From: Lutjanus erythropterus
Taxonomy: Eukaryota; Chordata; Actinopteri; Lutjaniformes; Lutjanidae
Reading direction: 5' to 3'
DNA length: 64,000 bases
Assembly (NCBI GenBank): GCA_020091685.1
Contig: CM034603.1
Location: forward strand, 6,701,848 to 6,765,847
Below, one piece after another: positions 14,052-25,984 of the stretch. The stretch's first letter is position 1, and every line of letters starts with the position of its first letter. The position numbers and the translations under genes were made by a program. Below the pieces are notes generated by a model. The model worked only from the letters and a program-made list of their open reading frames with translations, was not told the DNA's origin and did no database searches.

Positions 14052-15149
14052 GGGGTTTGGTACCATTCACATTTGAATCAATACGGTACTAATACTGGTA
14101 CCTGGAATTCAGTACTGAAACCCAACAGTAACTTTTTAGGTACACTGTGTGTAAAGCATACACACTGTTTTGGTGTGCTAAATGTCACGATGGTAAGGAA
14201 TTTCAGAGGCAGCCCTTGGCTGAGTGTTGGCTAATGCTAATAAAAATGCTAAGCTAACCAATGCTGATGCTGGCTGCAGGCGTGCTAGCTGTGGCTGCTG
14301 CTGGGGGCTTAACTTTCAGGCTATGAAAATGGTGCACTCTTTAGCTTTTAGTTTTCTGTGTTTGTTAGATGCGTTGCCCTCACTAGCTTTGCATTTCACA
14401 TTAAATATACTGCAGGGAGCGTTGTCTGTGTGGAGTTGAAAAAATAAACCACACATGTGACCACTTTCAGTTCGCCGTTGCCCTGACTTACAGACTCCAC
14501 TCGGTGACTGAGCAAGCAGCTGCTAACAACACTCGCTCTCTTTATTTTTTCTCTATACTCAGAGATACTCTCTCTTTTTTTTTAAATAAGCACTTGAATG
14601 TTGGTTGGTTGCATTAAAAAATCCACTTTTCAGACAAAAAAAATGCGAAAACAGCGTCTTGGTGAAAGATTCTTCTAAGCAGAATATTGACTTCATGTCA
14701 TTTTTAGTTTTTTAAAACTTCGTATTATGCGAGTGAGATCACTGTCACCAGTGTGGTTAATGTTATGTGTGTGTGTGTCCCCTGCCTGAAACACTGTCTG
14801 AGAGGCCCATGAGCTGGAGCACTGGCTGTGGCGCGGGTCCCAGGGGCTACAGTGTCAGCAGCCTCACCGTGTCCCAGCTGCTGTGAAAGTCCAGGGGCTG
14901 CAGCGTGAGCACCCTGTGTCCAGGTTCTATGGCTGGGTTGTGACACTCTCTGAGCTTAGCACCGATGTTTTCATGCGAGATAACACCACCTTTTTCTTCT
15001 GCTGCTAAAGTCCAGCGGTTCCCTTCTTTTTCAAGTGGCAATTTTTTTGTCAGATGATGCATCGCTGCGCCCCCCTACCACCTTGCAATGAAAGCAGGAA
15101 TTGATGCTGGGAAAGAGTTAAAAGTACCAAGTTCGGTACCCAACCCTTC
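14052..15149 (+). mobile_element. Non-autonomous DNA transposon-like element, about 1.1 kb
   Basis: The left end gggtttggtacc matches the inverted right end gggttgggtacc, and both are followed by further ggtac motifs. The interior contains a degenerate gctaa-rich part and a GC-richer part near 14790-14930. Short frames inside (for example on the minus strand at 14725-15062) match no protein I know. I recall this terminus from common fish repeats. Confidence 0.5.
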
Positions 15150-16944
15150 AGAAGACCACCATAGTCAGTGGGATACATTCTCTGGGCATCATGAATATCT
15201 GTTCAAAATATCATGGCAATCCATGTGAGAGTTGTTAGGATATTTCAGTACTGAAGTGGTGAACTGACTGATCAACAGACCAACAGTCAGACAGAAAGTA
15301 CCATCTGTAGAGCCACGCAGCCAAAGCAATAAAGGATGTTATATTGCTGTTTATCAGTGATGAATATGTTGTTCTTTTTGCTGCACATTTGTTTAATGAT
15401 CTAACGTTTTAATAGGTGCCGCATCCACCTGGTGGGAAATAGTGCATGTGTAATGGAAAATATATTCAAACCTTTACAAACAATTTTCTCCATTCGATTT
15501 TCTTCAATCCTTTCATCTACGTGCACACACATAACCATTAACTATACTGATCAATAAACCCCACTGATCTGTATGACATTTATCTCTTAATTAGTTGTTT
15601 ATGTTGATGATTATAATCCTGTTAACAAGCGCAAGTACATTAAAATGTAGATGCTTGCAGTTGATTAGATACAAAATACTAATGCAATTAAAGGTTGGTG
15701 AAGCTGCTCTAAAGCTCAACTTAGTGTGGCATTGCTTGAACTATAGCACATCATACTGTGTGTCTCAGTACATCAGATTAGGACTTTTGTGCCTGAAAAT
15801 GAGTCTGAGCTCAAGGTCTTGATTGATAGTCTGTGAAATGTACAGTCAGAGTAAATGGATGTCATATTTGTTTTGCAAACTGCGGAGGCGATTTGAAAGG
15901 ATGACCATGAATTAAATGTGAAAAACATGAACCGGAGCTCTGCTGAAGGATGAGAATTTGCCGGAAGAGCTTGAATATCATCAAGGAAAGAGCAAGATTT
16001 CATCTGATTATGTTGTCTCTCCCCGATGTTCATTCATTTTCACACAAAAATATTTTTGAAATAGTGTTTGAGCCATTTGACTTTTCTCCCCTTGCTGCAT
16101 TGAGTCTGAGAAAGAGCCTGAGAGAAATTGTCTTGTGTCTTGGTGGTTCTTCATCAAATATTGTCTCAATGCACATAGCATCAAAACATGAACTCGGAGA
16201 AAAATACATTCATGCTTGTTGCTAGGTGTAAATCACCAGCTTGCTGCTAATGACTCGAAGTAGATGCAGAGATATGCATGTCTCCATATGGGACTCCAGC
16301 TGTGTATGTGATTAATGAAAACTGCTGTCCAGACAACAGCTGGTTAAGTGGACAATTCATACTTTGGCCCCGTGACTGACAGAAGCATAGCAAACATGCT
16401 GATATAAAATGTCTCCACAATACTTAAGTGATTGGGGTTACAGCTCTATGTGTCTTCAAGATAAAAGATCTTAAAGGGGACCTTATATGTTTTCCCCTAT
16501 TTTGGGTCATCTGCTCAAGACACGGCACACCCACAAAGTCCAGGGACACGCCCACTCACCCGCCCAGTCTGTCTGTTCGCAAGGAGGTCGATTTACAGTG
16601 ACCTGGACTCTCATGTGGATCATATTTTATGGGGAATTTTTTTCTCAGATTTTCCCTCCAGCTCCAGAGACTCCTGACGAACAGGTCGCTCTACTTGTTA
16701 GAAGAATAACTGCTAACTACTGGTTACTCTAACTTAGCTGCCATTACCTAATTAGCTGCTGGATCCCCTTGCCCGGGGCCTGAAAACTCTTTTTCACGGT
16801 GTGAACCATGTACAAAGTAGAGTTGGAGTTCATTCCTATGACAGCTGCTCAGTGGAGCTTGAAGCCAACTTTCACATATGATTTTCTGCATGTTTCTACA
16901 TAGACAGAGCACAGTCGAAACTAGGGATGTTCCGTCAATTAAAT

Positions 16945-17284
16945 CCTACCATTGTCTGTAACCGCTTATCGGGGGTGGGGGGCTGGAGCCTATCCCAGCT
17001 GACACTGGGTGAGAGGCGGGGTACACCCTGGACTGACACATAGAGACAAACAACCACTCACATTCACACCTACGGGCAATTTAGAGTTATCAATTAACCC
17101 ATTCTGCTGCATGTCTTTGGACTGTGGGAGGAAGCTAGAGTACCTAGGGAGAACCCACACAGACATGAGGGGATCCTGCAAACTGCACAGAAAGGTCCTG
17201 CCCCAGCCACAAACTCCCCAGCCCCCCAGCCAACTGGGGGATTCGAACACAGGACCTTCTTGCTGTGAGGCAACAGTGTCCCCT
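16945..17284 (-). mobile_element. tRNA-derived SINE, reverse strand, nested in another repeat
   Basis: This is the same family as 2219-2566 in the opposite orientation, with an internal deletion and a lost 5' part of the head; the B-box region survives (gttcgaatccc on the minus strand). Identical gtcaattaaat at 16934-16944 and 17285-17295 forms an 11-bp target duplication. The flanking repeat (ctagggatgttccg ... actaatcgactagtc) is interrupted by it, so the SINE is the younger insertion. Confidence 0.8.
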
Positions 17285-18877
17285 GTCAATTAAATACAAA
17301 ATTAAATTCAGACTAATCGACTAGTCAATTTATTAATTGACAATGTTAACACTCTCCCAAAAAAAAACTGTCTTAAGAGCCATTTGAAGTTGTTAATCAC
17401 AGTCTACAGTTGTCAAACTGTATTTTAATTGCTGCTGAAATGTGTGCCCCTTTGCGCTGTCCAGTAAACGTACAAAACATGACAACTCACTAAATGATTC
17501 ACCGTTTCAGACTGAAGAGGATCACAGTGTTGGCGTGTAAATGACCCGGAGCTGATTTTAGCTGTCAGCAGTGTGGCTAACATTAGCAGTGCAAGCAGCA
17601 GCAGCAGCTGCTCTGCTTGCAGGTTAATGTCTGTGCTGTGCTGATTGTTGTTACACATTGCTCCAGCCGAGTTTACTTTGTTACAGTCTACATTCAACGA
17701 TTTTTCCATTTTCTGTATCACATGATGTTTCCTTTATATGGTTTGGCCACTATGTTAAATATTTTTCAAAGCCCAGTGCTCTTCCTTGGGGCTCAGTGTA
17801 AACACCAATGCTCCCCCTTCCTCTTAGCTCCCAGGATTTAGCAGTCAGCTAACGGCTAACTGAGCTAACTAGCTAATGGCAGCTACAGTTAGCAGTTACT
17901 TTAGCAAAAAGTAAACTTATCTGTCCATCAGGAAACTCCAGAAGTCTCCATGAAATATGATCCAGTTCCACCAAAAAAAAAGTTGTGCTTTTGTAAATTA
18001 ATCAGTGAGGCCTGACCTCATTAAATTCGGTGGCCCATATCACTGTAGCTTAGCTGTCATATGCTGTCACTGGCAAGAGGATGAGGCGGTGCTAACAAGC
18101 ACTAGATGCTGCCCCCTCGTAGGCCTTCTGAAGTTCAGACAGAGGATGTCATGAGGGCTGCATAAAGGGTCAGTACAAGATAAATAAGGATTGTCTTGAA
18201 CTCTGAAGTACACAAAGCTACACAAGTGGAGTCCCAGAATGAAAATATAAGCATAATCAGTCCTCTTTAGTCTCTAGAGTCACTTCCTTTGCTTCATCAG
18301 TCATAAGTCAAAAGTCCTGCTGCATAGACTTCTACTCTCTGTGCAAGAGAAGAAATAGCTGACCATTTTCATGTGCAGTATGTCTATTAAATTGTTGGAG
18401 GGAAAGCGGATTAAATGTTTTTTGTTCTGTTTGGAGACCGGAGAGGTCAGGATGATTGATCAGTGTGTGAGCGAATCTTGTAAGAGACCAGAGTTTACTT
18501 TCTGTGACAGATGTGCAACTAAAGTTCACTTTTTTTATGAACCAGAACCACAATCTGATCCTCAAAGAACAGCTGTAGAATCTTTTGGAACTGGAAATGT
18601 GACAACGCCCCTTCTAAAATGCGGAAGCAAGAATTGATGACTCTATTACAACTGGAAAAAACTACACGCTGCAAGGATCGCTCGACAAATATCATAATAA
18701 ATGAACATCATTTATAGCTCATGTAAATCAACTAAAGCTACTGCCAGACTGATATGAAAAAGAACTTGTAGCATGATGTAAGTTGTGAGAGGGGAGAGGA
18801 TATTAATCCAGGGTAGTCTTGTAGCTGCTGTCATTTTCTCTGATTTGCTGCAATACCATTCTCTTGTGTCTGTATGG

Positions 18878-18878
<1 letters not shown>

Positions 18879-18942
<64 letters not shown>
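18879..18942 (+). repeat. (TG)32 microsatellite
   Basis: This is an uninterrupted 64-bp TG tract. Alternating purine-pyrimidine tracts of this length are usually polymorphic and can adopt Z-DNA. Confidence 0.98.
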
Positions 18943-18945
<3 letters not shown>

Positions 18946-19189
18946 AGATGCATATGCATGTCTCCCTACAAACTGCCTTTATATAGCATTAAATTGTTTT
19001 CCCACTTACCCTGTGCTGACAAACATAATTGCTGTGAATGGAGTACTACATTTATTTATTGCACCAGTGTTTGCATCCAGAGCCCTGTGGGCTGGTCCGG
19101 TAGGAAGGTTTAGGTAGCAAAAGCACTTCGGTGGAGTTAAGGATAATATTAAATATGGTGAAATTGCTGAACCTAATAAAGTGTATTTA

Positions 19190-19790
19190 GGGCTGCAACT
19201 AACGATTATTTTAATCACTGATTAATCGGTCAATTATTTTCTCAAATAATTGATTAGTTATTTGGTCCACAAAATGTCAGAAAATGGTGAAAAATGTTGA
19301 TCAAAGTCCAAGATGATGTCCTCAAATGTCGTTTTGTCCACAAGTCAAAGATATTCAAGTTTACTGTCAGAGAGGAGAAAAGAAACCAGAAAATATTCAC
19401 ATTTAAGAAGCCAATATCAAAGAATTATGACTTTTCTCTAATTAAAAACTAACTTAAAATGATTAATTGATATTAATTAATCCTGTCATAATCTTGTCAC
19501 TAAAAAAAGGTCCACATAGGTTTCTTCTCAAGTCTTTCCTGTAATGATCATGTTCATTATCAATTAATCTGTCTCCATTTATCAATTAGTTATTTGGTCC
19601 ATAATATGTCAGAAAATGGTGAAAAATCATCATCAGTGTTGCGTCCAAGATGAGTGTTTCGTCCACAGCTCAAAAATATTAATTTTACTTTCAGAGAGGA
19701 GTAAAGAAACCACAAAATATTCACATTTGGCTCAAAACCATTAATCGATATTAAAATAGATCCAGTTTAATTTAATAGTCGACTAATAAT
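19190..19790 (+). repeat. gggctgcaac-type interspersed repeat with a second partial direct copy
   Basis: Copy 1 (19190-19495) begins gggctgcaactaacgatta. A second partial copy (19540-19790) repeats ttatttggtcca, atgtcagaaaatggtgaaaaat, the cagagaggag motif and aaaatattcacattt in the same order. A third copy lies inverted at 62975-63295. The termini resemble a widespread fish MITE; the superfamily is not decided. Confidence 0.65.
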
Positions 19791-19969
19791 AGAGTGTTTT
19801 TTGTTTGTTGTTGGATTTATTAGTTTGTCAAGCTGTTCCTTCCTTTGTTGTGTACAATTTATTGATTGATTGATTTAAAGACAAAAAAAGGCAGAAGCTT
19901 TTTTTTCTTAGAGGCCATGATAATGAATTGGAAACTGTGTGTGCACCGTGCATGGTAGCATGGTTGCAG

Positions 19970-20368
19970 CAGTGATGTCTCTTTCCAGAAACCATGACGT
20001 TGTTACTCAAAATACTCAGGAGACCTTGTTGTGAGCAGTTCCGTGTTGGAACTACTTTCTTTCAAATCTACTAAAACTACTTTATCCTATTTTTTTACTA
20101 TTATCCTGAGTAACCAGGTCATTGTTTTTGGAAAGACACACTGGTTGTGGATTTTTCTACTGTATTTTTTTTGGTGCTTTGAGCGCCACAAGCTGAGTGC
20201 CACTCGGTTCAATTATCTATTTGTACCTGTTATAATGATAATCTATTATCTACAGCTGATATCTCCCAAACTCTGCAACTTGCACCAAAACGATCTAGAT
20301 GGATAAACAGCACTACAGGCCAGGGGAAGAATGTGTATTTTTGTTTTGGGGGTGAACTGTCCCTTTAA
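19970..20368 (+). mobile_element. Right half of a TTAA-ended DNA-transposon-like repeat
   Basis: It ends ggtgaactgtccctttaa. The internal stretch gttactcaa ... gagcagtt ... ctactttctt matches 42190-42262, which is the left half of the same subfamily. Confidence 0.5.
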
Positions 20369-20645
20369 GTTGAGATAAAACGGTGGTATTAGCTGTACAC
20401 TGAACATGAATAAATCATTTTAATTAAACATGTTTCTTTTATGTGCTAGCCACGTCTATAATTCTTTCATGTTAATCAAAACTTCATACAGTCATAAGCG
20501 TCTGAGTTTCTTCTGTCTCCAGGACTGAAGTTGTCATCGTTGTATAATGTATTACATCCACACATCACGTTTACTGTAAATGTATTCTGTTTTGATCAAG
20601 CAATTTTCTACCCTTCTGTTTTATGTTTACACATTTAAATTCCCC

Positions 20646-20667
20646 CTTCTTCTTCTTCTTCTTCTTC
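20646..20667 (+). repeat. (TTC)7 microsatellite
   Basis: This is a short perfect trinucleotide run. Confidence 0.9.
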
Positions 20668-21249
20668 AACATTTTATTTTCATTTGGCAGCTTTCTTCAA
20701 GATGCTGTGTAAATAACTCGTTTCCCTCTGATCTATGATCTGATGAGCGTTCTTCAGCTTTCCCCAGGGGCCACAAGGAAACACTGCTGACACCTTCTTG
20801 AAGCTGCTGATTTACTCCGTTTTTGGGCTGTGTTCCCCCATGTTTGATGATGGCTTGTCACTCTGTCTTGCTCCCTGGCAGATGGATAAATAGCGATGAG
20901 CCCTGATCTCCTTCCCCTTGATTAGCTAGCGTCATGGCACTTATGACAGAATGAAGAATCAGCCTTGGTTTTTGTTTCCTAAATGGATTTAATACAGCTT
21001 TTGTAGCTTTGCCTTGAGGTTGTATTCAACAGACAGATCTTGGCAGTTCTTAACTTGTGTATTATTCATGCTTTTCCTGTATTTTATGGTTTTACATTTA
21101 AAATACAACTCGTGAGACAAAGTGAATTAATTGAAAACAAGTACTTGTCATTGTGCTGAAGTAAATTTTGCAGATATGTGTAACATTAGACCTTTTAATC
21201 CCTACATTTTAACACTAATATCAGACCTTCATTTCTTACTATTTTCACA

Positions 21250-22060
21250 ACAGGTAGGTTACTTTAGTAACAGTTTAGTTTAGTTTATGTGAACTAGATT
21301 ATTATTATTACATAATTATTTATTTATTGTTTTTATTTTGTATCATTGTGCTGCCTTACCAATATCAATCTAAATGGATGGGACAGTAGTACACAGGAAA
21401 GACGACTCCTTGTTTTATCAGTGCATATCATGGACTACTGACATAACAAGATGAGAAGGACTTAAAAGATGTAACAAGATGATAACAAAATGAAAACAAC
21501 ATAAAAGATGTAACAATGACAACATAACAAGACGTAATAAGATGATAACAAGACAAAAACAATGTAAAAGAAGTGACAAGATGATAACAGGATGAAAACA
21601 ATGTAACAAGACAGAAACAATGTACAAGACATTACAAGACAAAAAAAAACGTAAGATGTAACAAGATGATAGCAAGACAAAACAATGTAAAACATGATAA
21701 AAAGACAAAAAATAACATAGAAGACGTAGCAAGACAAAAACAGTGTAAGAGATGTGACAAGACGAAAACAACGTAAAAGACATAACAAGATAAAAACAAC
21801 GTGAAAGACGTAACAAGACGAAAAAGATGTAGGCACAGAGGGAGACTTGAGTGTAGAGATAAGACAAGGGTCAGTTAACTTCAAACTGAAACAGCTGGGA
21901 GTGTCATTTGGAGGGCAATTTTTTACTTTTATACTTTGAGTACATTTCTAAACTTGTACTTTTTTCAATTTTACTTGAGTAGAGAAGCTGAATCAGTGCT
22001 GCTACTTTTAGTCTTCTTCATACACAAGTATCTGCACGTCTGCCTGAGTAAAGAACGTGT
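21250..22060 (-). mobile_element. Minisatellite-bearing interspersed element, reverse copy
   Basis: The core at about 21440-21836 is a degenerate tandem array (units like gatgtaacaagacgaaaaca). On the minus strand its flanks match those of the 28636-29993 copy: gaaatgt...aaaagtaaaaaat-gccctc on one side and gcactgat...caaggagtcgt on the other. The array therefore sits at the same internal position in both copies. The minus-strand frames of about 140-149 codons here are repetitive Leu/Phe/Cys/Tyr strings from the array, not genes. Confidence 0.65.
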
Positions 22061-23565
22061 GAATTTTTGTTTCTCATCTGCATTTGGTCTGTATAAAAGA
22101 AAACTAAGTGGATATTATTAAAGAAAAGAACTTTTGTACGTCTCCTACACTGAATATCAAACACATGAAAACACTTATCTACCTTTACACTAAGATTTTT
22201 CATTCTGTTCATTGTTGATGACAATTTCTACATCTGTCTGAACTGAATAACTAACGAAAGCAAGTAAATTGCAGGGTATAACTTGGTATTTAAACCTTGA
22301 GGGTATGTTTCAGTGGTAAATGGGCTGAATGAATGGTTCTTTATACTGTTTGTTTTGACGTACATTTACTTCTAACCCTCCTATTGTTGAGCTATCCATG
22401 TTAATGGTGCCCATAATTGAGGCTTACATTTATTGCCTCTTTCAGCTGCAGACAGCTGTGACAAAATGTTAAATATATTGCAGGAAGTACTTATAGCTCA
22501 TTCATTTTAAGCACGCCCCACATATAGTTTGTCAAAACCGTCAGTGTTATTCTAAGCCAGATGTGTTTGTAATATAAAGAACATGTCTCTTGCTGGAACT
22601 ACTTTTCCAGTATATGAATGGATATAATTTCTCAAAAGACAGTATAATTAACTGCAATTCATTATTTTTCATGTTTACATAGTTATTACCTTGGGGCATT
22701 TTACTTTTTTTTTTAAATGAAGTAGCTCATTCTAATGGTTTAATAAAGCAATTGTGTACTGTGATGCTGATTGTAACATTAGTTTAGTCAGATAAACATT
22801 TCACTCGTCTGTCATTTTAATTAGATAAGTACATGTGAAGGCAATGCCACATCCAATTATGAGAATTTCCTGGTTTAAAGCCCCTGAACACTTTAAGATA
22901 ACAATAATTTGTCTATTACAGTACATATTGACTAAATAAGCAAAAAAATCTTTCGTTATTTATTTATTTTTAAAGTTTAACAATCAAAACCTTATCAAAT
23001 ATGCTTCATAAGGACTGAGTGAATGCGGTTTGATCAGATTGTATTAACAAAGGCAGACAACCCACTGAATATTATCACGGTCTGGTTTACACAGAAGGTG
23101 CGCACAACTTTGTGATGTCATCTTGTCCCAAATGTGCCCCACCCACTTGAAACGAGTGTTAAAAACAGGGAGAAAAGTACAGATCCAGGAATCTCTTATG
23201 TGAAAAAATCCAAACTGTCCAAACTCTGGCAAAAAATTGTGTGTTCATGAAGGAACCCATCCTTCATAGTAAGAGGCTGATTAAGAAAAAGCATCTTCAG
23301 GGCCTTTAATAACTGTAGACAACAAAAAGGCTGTTACTTATGCTGTAGTTTTGTCAAAATCAGTTCATTTCTCCTTTCATGCAACACATTATTTGACATT
23401 AAGACATCTACTGATCATATTGAATTGATATTGATAGACTCAATAGGATAACTTTCTGGTTACCACCTGACCTTTAGACCCCTTTTACACCTGATATTGA
23501 CATGCAGTCAGCATCTCAGTCAGTGTGAATCTTAATGTTTTATCTGGATAAAGAAAAATGCATGT

Positions 23566-23566
<1 letters not shown>

Positions 23567-23624
<58 letters not shown>
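23567..23624 (+). repeat. (AC)29 microsatellite
   Basis: This is an uninterrupted 58-bp AC tract. It is the reverse complement of the TG tract at 18879, about 4.7 kb away in the same intron. Confidence 0.98.
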
Positions 23625-23626
<2 letters not shown>

Positions 23627-24754
23627 TCATATGAAACACAAGCTATGTAAACCACAGTCCTGCACAGGTCCACTTTTGCAAACCAGCACCCACAAAGCTG
23701 TGGGTCCATTACCTGCAATTACCTGCCTGGAACCGTTAATATAAGTCCTGCAGCCCGGCCTGCGCCTCCAGCTGTTGATGTGTTTCCATAGTGACGACGA
23801 GCTTGGCCTGCGGCTATAAAAAGCTAATACCTTCTGGTACTTTTTACAAGCAGCAAAGCCCCTGACATAACTCTCTGATCACACCAGATTTCTTCACAAC
23901 TTCACAATGGTTCACCCACAATTTGGTGTTCTTCACTGCCTCACTGATTTTTACCATCAGCTAGCCTGCATCACTGTCAGATCAACCAGTGACGTCCCAT
24001 TTTTTGGCAGGGCGAGGCGGCAAAAGTTGTGTAGTAGGGTTTCACAATAAAATCGTAGCTATTATTGTGATTATATCCTGATTATGATATCATTAACATA
24101 TTTAAATGTGAAAAATACTGCACAATCATTTTCATTTCTGATTACTCCATGGAAAAACATATTATTGTATTGTATATGTGTTGTATCATTGTTCTCACTC
24201 ACTGCCCACTTCCAATTAGTTCATTTTACTCATGGCTGTGGCCATTTTTTTTGGGCATTAGTCAACGGATACCCACGCATACCTGATCCAGTACAGAACT
24301 CAAGTGTAAAACCCTCATTTCCTGTTTTTTCTCTACTCAACACCCCTTAAAAAAGGCATAAAATGCTGAAAAAACAGATCATCCTGCAGACAGTCTGTCA
24401 ATGTATGCATAATGCACTGTAACTACAATCATATCAGATTGGATTGAAGTGATCAGACCTCAGTGGCGGTAAATTAAGTCTGCACATTCTTAGGAAAATC
24501 ACCATCTAGCTCAAGCTAGTCCAGCAGAATGACCCCCAAAGGAAAACTGAGCAAAACCTCTTCTGTATGTGTGCTGTATGTTGCAAAATCTGCCGGCTCT
24601 GCCTACCTAATCAACATTTGAAGATCCAAACATAATGCAGGCGTAATCACAATAATGAGAACGCTTATTAATACCAGGTGTGAATACAAAGCCTCTTGAT
24701 CAGATGCCATTCCCGTGATCATGTATTTAGTTATTACGAGAAAATGAAGCATTC

Positions 24755-24960
24755 ACAGTTGGGGAGGAAGTATTTGAATCTGTAGAACATTATCTGGTAC
24801 AAGTCCTGCACTGAATATGTTACTTAATATAACTTAAAAAATGTGCAAATATAATCAGAAAAACGTACTTAAAATATCAAAAGTAAAAATACCCAATTAA
24901 AAAGAATTTCCCTGTGACTGTTGTACTATTATTTATTATATTAGTGGTTTTCAAACTGAG
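24755..24960 (+). repeat. Fragment of the aagtattt/aaagtaaaaat interspersed family
   Basis: Stretches such as ggaggaagtatttgaatct, aagtcctgcactgaatatg and atcaaaagtaaaaataccca are ones I recall from a common teleost repeat. Similar motifs frame the minisatellite-bearing elements at 21.9 and 28.6-30.0 kb. Confidence 0.5.
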
Positions 24961-25063
24961 GTCTGGGAACCAACAGGGGTTCTTTAGTGGGTTGTTGGGA
25001 GAATAAAATATTTTAACTTCAGACTCAGAATAATCAAGTCAAGGCTCTGAAGCCTGGCTAAAG

Positions 25064-25984
25064 CCTTAAAGAGATAGTTCACCCACAAATGAAATGTCTT
25101 TCAGTATCTGTTCACCCCTGTGCTGATGTGAGGATGGGTGAAGATCTCCAGTTCACAAAACACTCCCGGAGCTTCAGCGGAAAATAGTGTCACAGCCAAA
25201 TTCAGTACAATCAAAGTGAACAATGACCAGATTTAAAATGTAAAAAAAGCCAAAAAAACCACAAAATGTCTCCATACTGCACGTGTGGTGTAATCCAAGT
25301 GTCCGTAAGCCGTGACATTAAAATCTGACCCAAAAAGACGCCATTTACACCATGTTTTTAGTCTAAATGTCAACTGTAGCCTCTCAGACCTGATCCACGT
25401 GCACACACCTGAAGCGACACGGCACGACACGAGATATACGAGATCTCGCGATACCTTCACACCTGTGTTTACATGTTACCTGGAAGCAACTCAGACAACA
25501 GAGAGAGATCTGCTCAGAAATAGTGACTTGTTACGCGCACAGTTGACTTTGCAAACTTTCAACAAAGAAGAAAATGTCCAAGGACTTCAACATAGAAGAG
25601 GAACATCATTTATTTGCTGCAGTCATGCCGCTCGAGCGAGAGCCTGTGTACCTGCTTCAGTCATGTGCACACGGATCAGGTCTGAGAGGCTACAGTTGAC
25701 ATTTAGGCTAAAAACATGGTGTAAATGGTGTCTTTTTGGGTCAAATTTTAATGTCGTGGCTTACGGACACTTGGATTACACCACACGAGCAGTATGGAGA
25801 CATTTTGTGTTGTTTTTATTTTATGTTCACTTTTTTTTACATTTTAAAACTGGTCACCATTCACTTCAGTTGTACTGGTTTTGGCTGCAACGCTGTTTTC
25901 CACTGAAAACCCATCCTCACATCAGCACAGGGGTGAGTAGATATTGAGTGACATTTCATTTTTGGGTGAACTATCACTTTAAGG
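25064..25984 (+). mobile_element. Large foldback (inverted-repeat) DNA element, about 920 bp
   Basis: The left arm (25064-25414) is nearly the reverse complement of the right arm (25654-25984), with a loop of about 240 bp. Landmarks are ccttaaagagatagttcacc against ggtgaactatcactttaagg at the tips, gtgtccgtaagcc against ggcttacggacac midway, and agcctctcagacctgatcc against ggatcaggtctgagaggct near the loop. The inner arms look above 90% identical by eye and the outer arms are more diverged. TTAA sits at each end. A 211-codon frame across the right half (25312-25947) is a by-product of the repeat and matches no protein family. Confidence 0.85.

Noticed and set aside
18785-19117. Frames with a Cys-Val repeat
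   Set aside because: These are translations of the TG microsatellite.
21418-21884. Minus-strand frames of 140 and 149 codons rich in Leu, Phe, Cys and Tyr
   Set aside because: These are translations of the degenerate minisatellite in two frames; the hydrophobic look is compositional.
25312-25947. 211-codon plus-strand frame, the longest in the window
   Set aside because: It lies across the loop and right arm of the foldback element and resembles no protein family; it is a by-product of the repeat.
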